Part shown: one piece after another, positions 35,441-45,836 of the stretch
How positions within the stretch are numbered: position 1 is the stretch's first letter
Layout: every line of letters starts with the position of its first letter
NCBI GenBank assembly: GCA_017396555.1
Contig: JAFQLS010000013.1
Location: 1-64,000 of the forward strand
Source: Lachnospiraceae bacterium
GTDB taxonomy: Bacteria > Bacillota > Clostridia > Lachnospirales > Lachnospiraceae
Length of the DNA stretch: 64,000 nucleotides
Reading direction: 5' to 3'
The notes under the pieces: model-generated
The model's input: the letters and a program-made list of their open reading frames with translations, nothing else
Told to the model about the DNA's origin: nothing
The model's database searches: none
Program-made: the position numbers and the translations under genes

Positions 35441-37198
35441 ATGTTTTATTCTGATGAATTGATAGAAGATATACAAAATAAAAACGACATAGTGGATGTT
35501 GTATCTGAATATGTGAAGCTTAACAAAAAGGGTGGAACGTATTTCGGATTGTGCCCGTTCCATAATGAAAAGACAGGTTCTTTTTCTGTATCGCCTAATA
35601 AGCAGATGTTCTACTGCTTTGGATGTGGTGTAGGAGGAAGCGTGTATACATTTCTTATGAAATACGAAAATGCTACATTTCAGGAGGCTATTAAGATGCT
35701 TGCAGACAGAGCAGGAGTATCGCTTCCTGAGGTAGAGTTATCAGGTGAGGATAAGAAAAAGCGGGAGTTAAAGAATACTTTATTAGACATTAATAAATTG
35801 GCAGCAAAGTTTTATGTATACCAGCTTCGTAATGAAAGTGGTGAAATTGGAAGAAAATATTTTGCTAATCGTAATTTGTCTGAGGAAACAATTACTAAGT
35901 TTGGACTTGGCTATTCGGGTAAATATGCAGATGCACTGTATATGTATCTTAAAAAGCAGGGATATTCGGATGATATATTAAAGGAAACAGGTTTGTTTAC
36001 GTTTAAGGATGCAAAAGTATATGATAAATTTTTTAATAGGGTTATGTTTCCGATTATGGATATTAATAGTAAAGTAATTGGTTTTGGTGGCAGAGTTATG
36101 GGAGATGGCGAGCCTAAGTACCTTAATTCGCCTGAGACGAAGGTGTTTGACAAGAGTAGAAATTTATATGGACTTAATCAGGCAAGAAGTTCAAGAAAGC
36201 CCAATATTATAATCTGTGAGGGATATATGGACGTTATAGCTCTTCATCAGGCAGGTTTTAATAATGCGGTGGCTTCGCTAGGTACGGCATTTACGTCAGG
36301 ACAGGCTTCTTTGCTTAAGAGATATACAAAGGAAGTATTACTTACTTATGATAGCGATGGAGCAGGAGTTAAGGCAGCACTTAGAGCGATACCTATGCTT
36401 AAGTCTGTTGGAATGACAGTTAGAGTAATTAATATGAGACCATACAAAGATCCGGATGAATTTATTAAGAATCTTGGAGCGGATGAATTTCAAAAGAGGA
36501 TTGATGATGCTGAGAATTATTTTATATATGAAGCAAATGCACTTAAAAATAATTATGATATGCATAATCCTCAGCAGACAAATGATTATTATAATGAAAT
36601 TGCTAAGAGATTACTTGAATTTGATGATGAAATTGAAAGAACTGTGTATATGGAATCGGTTAGTAGAGAGTGTATGATACCACTGGATATTCTTAAAAAA
36701 CTGGTTGCGAGACTTGCACTCACATATACCGGTGAGAAGGAGTATGTTCAACCGAAGTCAGGAAATAATAAGAAAAACGAGAAGGATGATGGTGTCAAAA
36801 AATCACAGAGATTACTTCTTACATGGCTTATTGATGATTCGTTAATCTACAGTAAGATTAAGAATATTATTTCGGAGGATGATTTTACAACACCTTTATA
36901 TAAAGAAGTTGCCAGACAATTGTTTGAACAATTAGAAGAAAATAGACTTAATCCGGCAAAGATTATAAATCATTTTGAAAATGAAGAAGAACAAAACGAG
37001 GTTGCAAAGCTATTTAATACTACGTTAGATTCGGAAATGGATATAAAAGAGAAGGAAAAAGCAATTAACGATATAGTATTAAAGGTTAAAAAGAATAGTC
37101 TTGATAACCTTAGCAGAAATGCATCTGATATAGAGACATTACAAAAAATAATTATTGAACAAAAAAATATTTCAAACATGCATATTTCTCTTGGATAA
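35441..37198 (+). CDS. dnaG: DNA primase
   Basis: 585 residues. The CHC2 zinc finger (CPFHNEKTGSFSV then FYCFGCG) is at about 38-65. The TOPRIM domain (about 255-340) shows the conserved Glu in ICEGYMDVIAL and acidic residues in YDSDGAG. The C-terminal third is the helicase-binding region. It makes RNA primers at the replication fork. It lies 30 bases after dgt and 36 before rpoD. Confidence 0.96.
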   Translation: MFYSDELIEDIQNKNDIVDVVSEYVKLNKKGGTYFGLCPFHNEKTGSFSVSPNKQMFYCFGCGVGGSVYTFLMKYENATFQEAIKMLADRAGVSLPEVELSGEDKKKRELKNTLLDINKLAAKFYVYQLRNESGEIGRKYFANRNLSEETITKFGLGYSGKYADALYMYLKKQGYSDDILKETGLFTFKDAKVYDKFFNRVMFPIMDINSKVIGFGGRVMGDGEPKYLNSPETKVFDKSRNLYGLNQARSSRKPNIIICEGYMDVIALHQAGFNNAVASLGTAFTSGQASLLKRYTKEVLLTYDSDGAGVKAALRAIPMLKSVGMTVRVINMRPYKDPDEFIKNLGADEFQKRIDDAENYFIYEANALKNNYDMHNPQQTNDYYNEIAKRLLEFDDEIERTVYMESVSRECMIPLDILKKLVARLALTYTGEKEYVQPKSGNNKKNEKDDGVKKSQRLLLTWLIDDSLIYSKIKNIISEDDFTTPLYKEVARQLFEQLEENRLNPAKIINHFENEEEQNEVAKLFNTTLDSEMDIKEKEKAINDIVLKVKKNSLDNLSRNASDIETLQKIIIEQKNISNMHISLG

Positions 37199-37234
37199 GG
37201 GGAAAATTACAAAAATATTGGAGGACAAGCAAAA

Positions 37235-38362
37235 ATGAAAAATAATGAAGTGGATTTTGAGGGAAAGATAAAAGAACTCATAGAGGATGCAAAGAAGAAG
37301 AAAAATCTAGTGGAATATGAGAATATTAAGGATTTTTTCAAAGGTATAGATATTGATGAGACTAAAATGGATATTATTTTAGAAAATCTGGAAAAAAATA
37401 AAATTGATATATTAAGAACTGTTGAGAGTGATGATATTATACTTTTAGATACTGATGATGATATACCTGAAAATGAGGTGATAGAGGAAGTTGATTTAGA
37501 AAAAATTGACCTTTCAGCACCAGAGGGCGTTAGTATTGATGATCCGGTCAGAATGTATCTAAAAGAAATTGGTAAGGTTCCGCTTTTATCTGCTGAGGAG
37601 GAGGTAGAACTCGCTATAAAAATGACTGAGGGAGATGAAGAAGCTAAGAAAAGATTGGCAGAAGCGAATCTTCGTCTTGTTGTTAGTATTGCAAAAAAAT
37701 ATGTCGGAAGAGGTATGCTTTTTCTTGATTTGATTCAGGAAGGAAATCTTGGACTTATAAAAGCTGTTGAAAAGTTTGATTATAAGAAGGGATTTAAGTT
37801 CAGTACCTATGCAACATGGTGGATAAGACAGGCTATAACAAGAGCAATTGCAGATCAGGCAAGAACTATTAGAATTCCTGTTCATATGGTTGAGACAATT
37901 AACAGACTTATTAAGATTCAAAGACAACTTTTACAGGAACTTGGAAGAGAACCATCAGTGGAGGAAATCGCAAAGAAAATGGAATTACCGGAGGAACGTG
38001 TAAGAGAGATTATAAAGATTTCTCAGGAGCCGGTTTCGCTTGAGACACCTATTGGTGAAGAGGAAGATAGTCATTTGGGGGACTTTATTCAGGATGATAA
38101 TGTGCCGGTGCCGGCAGAGGCAGCAACATATATTTTATTAAAGGAACAGCTTTTAAATGTAATTGGAACGCTTACTGAGAGAGAGAGAAAGGTTCTTGTG
38201 CTTAGATTTGGTCTTGAGGATGGAAGACCAAGAACACTTGAAGAGGTTGGTAGAGAATTTGAGGTTACAAGAGAGCGTATCCGTCAGATAGAGGCTAAGG
38301 CACTTAGAAAATTAAGACATCCAAGCAGAAGTAAGAAATTAAAAGACTTTTTGGAGGACTAA
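37235..38362 (+). CDS. rpoD: RNA polymerase primary sigma factor
   Basis: 375 residues. Region 1.2 begins [16 protein letters not shown]; region 2 has [15 protein letters not shown] and [16 protein letters not shown]; region 3 spans the middle; region 4 ends with [20 protein letters not shown]. This is the housekeeping sigma-A, so the TTGACA/TATAAT promoters in the window are its targets. Region 1.1 is short and acidic. GGAGG precedes the ATG. Confidence 0.97.
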   Translation: MKNNEVDFEGKIKELIEDAKKKKNLVEYENIKDFFKGIDIDETKMDIILENLEKNKIDILRTVESDDIILLDTDDDIPENEVIEEVDLEKIDLSAPEGVSIDDPVRMYLKEIGKVPLLSAEEEVELAIKMTEGDEEAKKRLAEANLRLVVSIAKKYVGRGMLFLDLIQEGNLGLIKAVEKFDYKKGFKFSTYATWWIRQAITRAIADQARTIRIPVHMVETINRLIKIQRQLLQELGREPSVEEIAKKMELPEERVREIIKISQEPVSLETPIGEEEDSHLGDFIQDDNVPVPAEAATYILLKEQLLNVIGTLTERERKVLVLRFGLEDGRPRTLEEVGREFEVTRERIRQIEAKALRKLRHPSRSKKLKDFLED

Positions 38363-38364
38363 AA

Positions 38365-39060
38365 ATGCATTTATCAAAGAGACTGCTTAATATAGCAGGA
38401 ATGGTTACTCCGGGAAACAGATTGGTAGATGTTGGAACAGACCATGGTTATGTTCCTATTTATCTTATGCAGAAAGGTGTAATTAATGAAGCTCTTGCTA
38501 TGGATATAAATAAAGGACCGTTAGTTGGGGCGGACAAGCATATAGAAGAGGCAGGATTTACAGGAAAGATAAGAACTCGTTTGTCAGATGGACTTAAGGA
38601 ATATAAAAAGGGTGAGGGAGATACTATTTTAATTGCAGGAATGGGTGGAGCGCTGGTTGTTAAAATATTATCATCAAGTATTGATAAATTGGAGGGTATT
38701 AAGGAATTAGTGTTGTCTCCACAGTCGGAGATATTTCTTGTCAGAGAATTTCTTAAAGAATCAGGATTCGTAATTCAAGATGAAAAAATGGTGTATGATG
38801 AAGAAAAATATTACACCATAATCAAAGCTGTTCCGGGTGAGGATAGCAATACATATTCAGAATGGGAAATGCATTATGGCTATAAGATGTTAGAGAAGAG
38901 GGATGAGGTTCTTAGAGAGTTCTTGGAGAAGGAATATAAGAATTACAATAAGATTTTTGAGTCTCTTGATAAACAGACATCTGATACAGTAATAATTAGA
39001 AGACAGGAGATTGTTAATAAACTTAAGGGGATTGAGAAGGTACTAAAAATGTATTACTAG
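38365..39060 (+). CDS. trmK: tRNA (adenine(22)-N1)-methyltransferase
   Basis: 231 residues. The SAM-binding motif is LVDVGTDHGYVPIYL, followed by AMDINKGPL and the catalytic-site stretch IAGMGG. The C-terminal helical part matches the TrmK family, which methylates A22 of tRNAs in Gram-positives. It starts two bases after the rpoD stop, indicating coupling. Confidence 0.9.
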   Translation: MHLSKRLLNIAGMVTPGNRLVDVGTDHGYVPIYLMQKGVINEALAMDINKGPLVGADKHIEEAGFTGKIRTRLSDGLKEYKKGEGDTILIAGMGGALVVKILSSSIDKLEGIKELVLSPQSEIFLVREFLKESGFVIQDEKMVYDEEKYYTIIKAVPGEDSNTYSEWEMHYGYKMLEKRDEVLREFLEKEYKNYNKIFESLDKQTSDTVIIRRQEIVNKLKGIEKVLKMYY

Positions 39061-39081
39061 TTTAAAAATGGAGGTATTCGT

Positions 39082-40746
39082 ATGGGCGATATGTACAAGG
39101 TTACTATTGGTGATGTAGAAAAAATGTATGAGGACGGAACAAGTCTTGAAGACATCGCAAAGGATTTTCAGGCAGAATATGATAGCGATATAGTTATGGC
39201 TATCAGAAATGGAAAGCTGTGTGAATTATTTAAAAAGATTACAAGCGATTGTAAATTGGAGTTTATAACTACAGGTATGAAACCTGGAATGCAGGCATAC
39301 AGAAGGAGTGCTACTCTTCTTATGCTTAAAGCATTTTATGATGTGGTTGGAAGAAAAAATGTTAAGTCATTGTTTGTGGATTTTTCTATAAGCAAAGGAT
39401 ATTTTTGTAGAGCAACTGGAGAGTTTACATTAAATGAGACACTTCTAGAAGCTGTTGAAGCCAGAATGAGAGCTATGGTAATTGAAAATATTCCGATATA
39501 TAAACGTTCAGTAAGTGTTGATAGTGCAAGGGAAATGTTCAAGAGACACAAGATGTATGACAAGGAGAAGTTATTTGCATTCAGACGAGCTTCGAGAGTA
39601 AATATTTATAATCTTAAAGGCTTTGAGGATTATTTTTACGGATATATGGTTCCGAATACAAGCTATATTAAATATTTTAAATTGTATTTGTATGATGAAG
39701 GTTTTGTATTGCAGCTTCCTGTCGTAGAGAAACCAAATGAGGTTCCTGAATTTAATCCACCGGCAAAATTATTCAATGTTCTTAAGGAGTCTACAAAATG
39801 GGGAGAAATGCTTGATATAACTACTGTTGGCGACTTAAATGAGCAAATTTCGAAATGTAATATAAGTGATTTGATTCTTGTACAGGAGGCTTTACAGGAG
39901 AAGAAAATAGCTGATATTGCGGCAAGAATAGTTGAAGAAGGCAATAAGAAATTTATTATGATAGCAGGACCTTCGTCATCAGGTAAGACATCATTTTCGC
40001 ACAGATTATCAGTACAGCTTAAGGCACATGGACTTAAACCACATCCTATTGCTGTAGATAATTATTTCGTGAATAGGAAAGATACACCAAGGGATGAAAA
40101 GGGTGATTATAATTATGAGGTTCTTGAAGCACTTGATGTGGAATTGTTTAATCAAAATATGATAGACCTTGCAGCAGGAAAAGAAGTGAATTTGCCTACA
40201 TATAATTTTGTAACAGGTGAAAGAGAGTATAAAGGAAACAAACTGAAATTAGGAGAGGATGACATTCTTGTTATTGAAGGAATTCATTGTCTTAATGATA
40301 AATTGTCATATTCTTTACCAAAGGAAAATAAATTTAAAATATATATAAGTGCCTTGACACAGCTTAATGTTGATGAACATAATAGAATACCAACCACAGA
40401 CGGTCGACTAATTAGAAGGATGGTTAGGGATGCAAGAACCAGAGGGACAGGCGCAAAGGAGACCATTGCCAGATGGCAGTCCGTAAGGAATGGCGAAGAA
40501 AGCTATATTTTCCCTTATCAGGAGGAGGCAGATGTTATGTTTAACTCGGCACTTATATATGAACTTGCTGTGTTAAAGGTATATGCTGAACCACTATTAT
40601 TTGGGATACCAAAAGATTGTCCGGAATATATGGAGGCGAAGCGACTTCTTAAATTCTTAGATTATTTCCTTGGAATTAGTAGTGAAAATATCCCTAATAA
40701 TTCGTTGGTGCGTGAATTTATTGGCGGAAGTTGTTTTAAGGTTTAA
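39082..40746 (+). CDS. Nucleoside kinase with uridine kinase-like C-terminal domain
   Basis: 554 residues. The N-terminal 270 residues resemble the TGS and editing-like region seen in a Firmicutes kinase family; the C-terminal half is a uridine kinase/phosphoribulokinase-type P-loop NTPase with AGPSSSGKTSFSHRL (Walker A), DNYFVNRKDTP (substrate site) and ILVIEGIHCLND. It likely phosphorylates a nucleoside, uridine or cytidine being usual. GGAGG lies nine bases before the ATG. It ends 57 bases before RNase P RNA. Confidence 0.85.
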   Translation: MGDMYKVTIGDVEKMYEDGTSLEDIAKDFQAEYDSDIVMAIRNGKLCELFKKITSDCKLEFITTGMKPGMQAYRRSATLLMLKAFYDVVGRKNVKSLFVDFSISKGYFCRATGEFTLNETLLEAVEARMRAMVIENIPIYKRSVSVDSAREMFKRHKMYDKEKLFAFRRASRVNIYNLKGFEDYFYGYMVPNTSYIKYFKLYLYDEGFVLQLPVVEKPNEVPEFNPPAKLFNVLKESTKWGEMLDITTVGDLNEQISKCNISDLILVQEALQEKKIADIAARIVEEGNKKFIMIAGPSSSGKTSFSHRLSVQLKAHGLKPHPIAVDNYFVNRKDTPRDEKGDYNYEVLEALDVELFNQNMIDLAAGKEVNLPTYNFVTGEREYKGNKLKLGEDDILVIEGIHCLNDKLSYSLPKENKFKIYISALTQLNVDEHNRIPTTDGRLIRRMVRDARTRGTGAKETIARWQSVRNGEESYIFPYQEEADVMFNSALIYELAVLKVYAEPLLFGIPKDCPEYMEAKRLLKFLDYFLGISSENIPNNSLVREFIGGSCFKV

Positions 40747-40803
40747 TTTGGAAAAATAATATATTTACAAAAATAAGAATTAGTGTTAATCTATGGTTTG
40801 AGA

Positions 40804-41152
40804 ATTGAGTAGGACGAGTGATCGCGGCTGCATTAGCGAAAGCGTGCAGGTGAGGAAAGTCCGGGCTTCGTAGGGCAGGATGCCGGATAACGTCCGGTGG
40901 AGGCGACTCTAAGGATAGTGCAACAGAAATATACCGCCAGCAATTGCTGGTAAGGGTGGAAGGGTAGTGTAAGGGACTACCGCCCGGGTGGTAACATCCG
41001 GGGCATATGTAAACCCCATCCGAAGCAAGACCAGATAGAAAGCGTTGAGGTGGCCCGTTTAGCTTTCGGGTTGGTCGCTTAAGCCTATTGGTAACAGTAG
41101 GATTAGATAGATGATCATTCTAGACATAACCCGGCTTATAGTTCTACTCAAT
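40804..41152 (+). ncRNA. rnpB: RNase P RNA, bacterial type A
   Basis: The universal blocks are present: GAGGAAAGTCCGGGCT near the 5' end, ACAGAAATATACCGCC in the middle and CATAACCCGGCTTATAG near the 3' end. P1 pairs ATTGAGTAGGA (40804-40814) with TTCTACTCAAT (41142-41152), which sets the ends. It is the catalytic RNA that trims tRNA 5' leaders. TTTACA and TAATCT, about 17 bases apart, may be its promoter. Confidence 0.96.
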
Positions 41153-41176
41153 ATCTATAGAATGGAAAGTGATAAT

Positions 41177-42127
41177 ATGAACAAGAAAATGTTAATTAGC
41201 TGGTTTTCCATATATTTAAGCATTACATTGATAATGATATGTGGAATTACTGTACTTGATAGAGCAGATGATGACAGACAATTTGCTAAAAATGCAGTAG
41301 CAGAAGAGGAAAGCACAGATAACAAATATATAGAAAATAATACTCAGGTCATAGATAAAGAAGTTGAAAAGATTGAAAAGGAAACTTTTGTGGAAAATAA
41401 TGCAAATGATAAAGAAAAAGAAACAATAAATGTTGATGATGTAGTTGTACATATGGGAAATGGTAAGGCTGATAGGACAAATGTTGGGGCAAGGATATTT
41501 ACGGATGTAGATCCTGACAAACCTATGGTTGCAATTACATTTGATGATGGACCGGATGCTAAGAGTACTAATCTTATCCTTGATGCTTTAGATGAGTATG
41601 ATGCAAGAGCAACTTTTTTTGTTGTTGGATATAAGATTCCTGATGCTGAAACTACGGTTAAAAGAGCATATGATATTGGTTGTGAGATTGGTAGCCATAC
41701 ATATGATCATGTAAATCTTACAACATTGAATAAATCACAGAGAAGGATTCAGTTAAATAATACTAAAAAAATGATTACTGCAATAACAGGTCAGAAACGT
41801 GTATTGTTGCGTCCGCCATATGGTGCAACAAATGAAGAAATAATTAAAGAGATAGATACTCCTATTATTTTGTGGTCAATAGACACAGAAGACTGGATAA
41901 CGAGAGATCCGGAGAAAACAGTTGATAATGTAATGAAAGATGTGAGGGATGGTTCTATTATACTTATGCATGATTCGTATGAAGAGACAGCAGAAGCTAC
42001 GATTGAATTAATAAAGAGATTGACAGATGAGGGGTATCAGTTAGTTACAGTGAGTGAGCTTGGTTATCATAAATTTGGTGGACTTGCAAGAGGAGTAAGA
42101 TACGGCGCTATGTATGGAGATGAATAA
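41177..42127 (+). CDS. Membrane-anchored polysaccharide deacetylase (NodB domain)
   Basis: 316 residues. An N-terminal membrane helix (about 5-25) is followed by an acidic linker and a NodB domain (about 110-310). Its five motifs are there: TFDDGP, SHTYDHVNL, LRPPYG, DTEDW and ILMHD, so metal ligands Asp, His and His and the catalytic base are intact. It probably removes acetyl groups from peptidoglycan or another polysaccharide. Start at 41177 chosen for GGAAAG upstream; the longer frame overlaps the 3' end of rnpB. It lies 25 bases after rnpB. Confidence 0.88.
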   Translation: MNKKMLISWFSIYLSITLIMICGITVLDRADDDRQFAKNAVAEEESTDNKYIENNTQVIDKEVEKIEKETFVENNANDKEKETINVDDVVVHMGNGKADRTNVGARIFTDVDPDKPMVAITFDDGPDAKSTNLILDALDEYDARATFFVVGYKIPDAETTVKRAYDIGCEIGSHTYDHVNLTTLNKSQRRIQLNNTKKMITAITGQKRVLLRPPYGATNEEIIKEIDTPIILWSIDTEDWITRDPEKTVDNVMKDVRDGSIILMHDSYEETAEATIELIKRLTDEGYQLVTVSELGYHKFGGLARGVRYGAMYGDE

Positions 42128-42140
42128 ATTGTTTTATGAT

Positions 42141-42190
42141 AAAATCAACCCTCGTATTTAGTAATTACTGAATACGAGGGTTTGATTTTT
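42141..42190. terminator. Bidirectional terminator between convergent genes
   Basis: AAATCAACCCTCGTATT and AATACGAGGGTTTGATT form a long stem with A and T runs at the ends. It separates the deacetylase and the minus-strand GGDEF gene. Confidence 0.92.
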
Positions 42191-44096
42191 ATTGTTGTTC
42201 TTTTCTTTTTATTTTATTAAGATACATTTGTCTGTCTGCATTTCGAAGGTGGTTATTATAGTCAGTAATTTCATTTATTATAGAATAACCATAAGAAAAT
42301 CTCAATGGAAGCTTAGTATTAGTATCTAATTGAATATAGTTAGTGTCTTGAATATTTTTGAGATTGACTAGACTATTTACCAAATCTCCTTGATTATCAT
42401 AATTATATAGTAATAATAAAAATTCGTCGCCACCAAGCCTTGCCGCAAGACTATTATTATCTCCAAATTCTTTAAGTAATTGTGATATTTCTTTAAGATA
42501 AATATCACCTTTTTCATGACCGTATGTGTCATTGATATTTTTTAGACCGTCTGCATCAATCACAACAATGGCACTGTTTGTAAAATATTTTGGTTTATCT
42601 GATAAGTGTGATAGCTTTTCATCAAAGCCTCGACGATTATATAGTCCGGTTAGTGAGTCGATGTCTCTTTCTACTTCAAGCTGTTTGCGTTTTTTTATCT
42701 CATTTGTTACATCAATAACAACTCCGAATACCTCTCCATTGTTATTGATTTCTTCAATTCGAATATATCGTTCGGGTTCACCACTTATCATATATACTCC
42801 CTCCTCGTCAGGAATAGGATTATTAAGAATATTATTGATAAATTCTTTGAAGCGTTCTTTATCCATAGACAATTGATTCATTGTATCGTTATCTAAAGAT
42901 AATATTCTTGGTGTGTACTCAGTATAACGAATAGATTGGGTACTATCGCTATATTCATATATTCCTATATAGAGGTCGGTCTTACTAAGAATATAAGACA
43001 TTTTCTTATTGCTGTCTAAAATACTTTTAACCATAGCATTGATATAGTTGCTAAGTTCATAGAATTCCACACTGCTCTTAATATCTATTGTTTCATCAAG
43101 ATTGCCATTTGTTATAGATTCAAGCTTCAGGTTGATATCATGAATTTTATTAACTACATGCTTGTTCATATGTCTAGTTACAGCATTGGAAAGAAAAACA
43201 GCTACAATTACAAGACCTAAGGTAAGTGTTAACATTATAGTAGGTATACGTTGATATAAATCTTTTGTAGCTATACATCTTCCTATGTAGGTTTCGTCTA
43301 TTTTCTTAAAAACACAGAAGTAGTTAATTCCATCTATTTTGCAATGAAAGCCATCAGTGTCATTAAAAACTTTGTTTGTATTAAGTCCTATTTTTTTAGA
43401 GTTAAGATTTACAAAATCGAGGTTGTTTGAACCTACAATTAGTCCATCAGTAGCTATTGCAAAATAAATAACCTCTGTATTAACTCTAAATTGAGAAAAG
43501 ATATATGATAATTCGTTTTTTTCAGTGACCTTCATTACATTGTGTGGTTCCATACCTACTTGAACTATGAATTTACCATTTTCACTCCATAAGGCAGAGT
43601 ATTGCATGAATTTTTGTTCAGCAGTATTAGGTGTAATATCCTGTACGAGTTTTAAAGTTTTATCGTTAAGTAAAGGCTTGAAAAAATTCATCTGTTCACC
43701 AGAATCAAAAGTATAATCATAGTATTCTGGATGAGTACCCGTAAATATGCGACCGGTGGTATCAAAAATGTGAATTTCATCAACCTCTATAGATTCAGCT
43801 ATGGATTTTAGCTCATCCAGACTATTTAATACATCAGGATCGCTTTCTATAATGCGAGCAACAACTTCTGCATTTTTAAGGCAGGTTTCTCTGTATTCTT
43901 CTTGTATTTCTTCTAAGTCTCTTTGATTGTCTTCAAGAAGTGGCTCCATTTGAATAAAAACTTTTTCTGAGCTTTCAATAGCGTTATTTTGTTCTATTTT
44001 TAACTGAATTAATAATACACATACAAGTATGATTGATACTAATATTGTTGTGATGGTATACATGTATTTGCTTATTAAATATTTAAGATTCTTCAT
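42189..44096 (-). CDS. Membrane-bound diguanylate cyclase with extracellular sensor and PAS domain
   Basis: 635 residues. Two membrane helices (about 12-32 and 288-312) flank an extracytoplasmic sensor of the Cache type (about 35-285). A HAMP-like stretch, a PAS-like region (about 375-470) and a GGDEF domain (about 475-630) follow. DSLTGLYNRRGFDEKL, IDADGLKNINDTYGHEKGD and LGGDEF are intact; no RxxD inhibitory site is seen. It should make c-di-GMP in response to an external ligand. Monocistronic, with its own upstream gap. It is one of two GGDEF genes here; a c-di-GMP riboswitch is at 3517. Confidence 0.9.
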   Translation of the reverse strand: MKNLKYLISKYMYTITTILVSIILVCVLLIQLKIEQNNAIESSEKVFIQMEPLLEDNQRDLEEIQEEYRETCLKNAEVVARIIESDPDVLNSLDELKSIAESIEVDEIHIFDTTGRIFTGTHPEYYDYTFDSGEQMNFFKPLLNDKTLKLVQDITPNTAEQKFMQYSALWSENGKFIVQVGMEPHNVMKVTEKNELSYIFSQFRVNTEVIYFAIATDGLIVGSNNLDFVNLNSKKIGLNTNKVFNDTDGFHCKIDGINYFCVFKKIDETYIGRCIATKDLYQRIPTIMLTLTLGLVIVAVFLSNAVTRHMNKHVVNKIHDINLKLESITNGNLDETIDIKSSVEFYELSNYINAMVKSILDSNKKMSYILSKTDLYIGIYEYSDSTQSIRYTEYTPRILSLDNDTMNQLSMDKERFKEFINNILNNPIPDEEGVYMISGEPERYIRIEEINNNGEVFGVVIDVTNEIKKRKQLEVERDIDSLTGLYNRRGFDEKLSHLSDKPKYFTNSAIVVIDADGLKNINDTYGHEKGDIYLKEISQLLKEFGDNNSLAARLGGDEFLLLLYNYDNQGDLVNSLVNLKNIQDTNYIQLDTNTKLPLRFSYGYSIINEITDYNNHLRNADRQMYLNKIKRKEQQ

Positions 44097-44233
44097 ATGT
44101 GCCCCCTAAGGATTTATCGTAAGTATACGTTGATGATTCGTACTAAATAGTATAACAAATCGTATATGTCTTTGCAAGATATAATAATATCCGGAATATG
44201 TATTTAGATACATAGACCGGATTATTTTTGAGT

Positions 44234-44662
44234 TTATAGAGAAGAATATTTTTCTTCACAATATTTGCATCTGTATACTTGTTTATCCTTATCTGTTAGT
44301 GTAAAGATGTGTTCAAGTTCTTGTTCAATAGAAGTTATACATCTTGGGTTCTTACATTTGATAACATTTTTAACGGTCTTTGGAAGCGACAATTTCTTCT
44401 TATCAACAATTACACCATCTTTGATTATACTGACAGTAATGTTGTGGTCAATAAAACCTAATATATCTAGGTCTACTATATCAAGAGAACCTTGAATCTT
44501 AATAATGTCTTTGCGCCCCATTTTCTTGCTGGATGCATTTTTAATAATAGCAACTTGACAATCAAGCTTATCAAGACCAAGATATTTATAGATTGACATT
44601 GCTTTTCCAGCCTGAATATGGTCAAGTACAAATCCTTCTTTAAGTGCTCCTACATTTAACAT
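44234..44662 (-). CDS. pyrI: Aspartate carbamoyltransferase regulatory chain
   Basis: 142 residues. The nucleotide-binding N-terminal domain and the zinc domain with CKNPRC and CKYC (four Cys) match the PyrI family, which binds CTP/ATP and tethers catalytic trimers. It overlaps pyrB by seven bases. Pyrimidine biosynthesis. Confidence 0.94.
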   Translation of the reverse strand: MLNVGALKEGFVLDHIQAGKAMSIYKYLGLDKLDCQVAIIKNASSKKMGRKDIIKIQGSLDIVDLDILGFIDHNITVSIIKDGVIVDKKKLSLPKTVKNVIKCKNPRCITSIEQELEHIFTLTDKDKQVYRCKYCEEKYSSL

Positions 44663-45576
44663 ACTTCCACCTCCAATAAAGTTAAAATCAATGCCATTCT
44701 TACATATACACCATATTTTGCCTGTTTAAAGTATACAGCTCTTGGATCTTCGTCAACTTCTACAGATATTTCATTAACTCTTGGTAGAGGATGAAGCACA
44801 AGCATATTATCTTTAGCTAAAGCCATTTTTTCTTTTGTAAGAATATAGCTATCTTTTAATCTGATATAATCCTCTTCGTTAAAGAAACGTTCGCGCTGAA
44901 CTCTCGTCATATAAAGAATGTCAAGCTTGTCCATAGCGTCTTCTAAACGTTCAACTTCTGTATATTCTATATTATTAGCATCAAGAACTTCTTTCCTTAT
45001 ATAGCCTGGAACTCTAAGCTCGGGAGGAGATATTAGTACAAAAGAGATATTTTTATATCTTACAAGAGCATTTATTAATGAGTGAACTGTTCTGCCAAAC
45101 TTAAGATCTCCACAAAGTCCAATTGTAAGGTTGTCAAGAGAACCATTCAAAGAACGTATGGTTAATAAATCTGTAAGCGTCTGTGTAGGGTGTTCGTGTC
45201 CTCCATCACCGGCATTAATAACCGGAATAGATGATTTGAGGGAAGCTACTAAGGGTGCACCCTCCTTAGGATGTCTCATTGCACAGATATCAGCATAGCC
45301 TGAAATAACCTGAATAGTGTCAGATACACTTTCACCCTTTGATGCAGAGCTCGAATCGGCAGAAGAAAAACCAAGAACATTACCACCTAGATTAAGCATA
45401 GCAGCTTCAAAACTAAGTCGTGTACGTGTACTTGGTTCATAAAATAAAGTAGCAAGCTTTTTTCCTCGACAACAATCCTTGTATTTGTCAGGATTCTTTT
45501 CGATGTCATTAGCTAAATTAAGTAAAGTATCTAATTCTTCAACTGAAAAGTCCATGGGACTAAGTAAATGTCTCAT
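44656..45576 (-). CDS. pyrB: Aspartate carbamoyltransferase catalytic chain
   Basis: 306 residues, normal length. The carbamoyl phosphate site [11 protein letters not shown], the HPTQTLTDL loop and the aspartate-binding HPLPRVNEI are visible. It joins carbamoyl phosphate and aspartate, the first committed step of pyrimidine synthesis. Start at 45576 chosen for GGAGG five bases before the ATG; an upstream frame extension lacks support. I see no PyrR-type attenuator in the 260 bases upstream. Confidence 0.95.
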   Translation of the reverse strand: MRHLLSPMDFSVEELDTLLNLANDIEKNPDKYKDCCRGKKLATLFYEPSTRTRLSFEAAMLNLGGNVLGFSSADSSSASKGESVSDTIQVISGYADICAMRHPKEGAPLVASLKSSIPVINAGDGGHEHPTQTLTDLLTIRSLNGSLDNLTIGLCGDLKFGRTVHSLINALVRYKNISFVLISPPELRVPGYIRKEVLDANNIEYTEVERLEDAMDKLDILYMTRVQRERFFNEEDYIRLKDSYILTKEKMALAKDNMLVLHPLPRVNEISVEVDEDPRAVYFKQAKYGVYVRMALILTLLEVEVC

Positions 45577-45683
45577 CTTTACCTCCATTCTAATTGCGTT
45601 AAGTCTGTTATTTGGTACTGCAAATATATTAATATAATTCAGAGTAAAATACAAGAAAAAAATATAATAAAGTAAAAAAGTAC

Positions 45684-45712
45684 TTTACAAATAATTATAT
45701 AAATAGTATAAT
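45684..45712 (+). promoter_or_regulatory. Promoter of the Tad-like operon
   Basis: TTTACA (45684-45689) and TATAAT (45707-45712) are 17 bases apart. Confidence 0.7.
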
Positions 45713-45751
45713 AACAATATCTTAAATATCTTAGTGCAAATCTTATTTCTC

Positions 45752-45789
45752 ATGTCTATATCAGAATTAATTAGTTATAGACATTTTTG
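45752..45789 (+). terminator. Terminator-like hairpin in the 5' UTR of the Tad-like operon
   Basis: ATGTCTATA and TATAGACAT form a 9-bp stem with a 15-base loop, followed by TTTTGTTC. It lies between the predicted promoter and the first gene, so it may act as an attenuator. Confidence 0.55.
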
Positions 45790-45836
45790 TTCGATTCAGA
45801 ACATTTCACAAATTAATTTACAGGAAAGGGGATTGA

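Noticed and set aside
41111..41176. Deacetylase start at 41111 inside RNase P RNA
   Set aside because: The region is the conserved 3' end of rnpB (pairing with its 5' end); the start at 41177 has a ribosome site and gives a normal membrane anchor.
45577..45700. PyrR attenuator upstream of pyrB
   Set aside because: No PyrR-binding loop consensus or terminator/antiterminator pair was seen on the minus strand.
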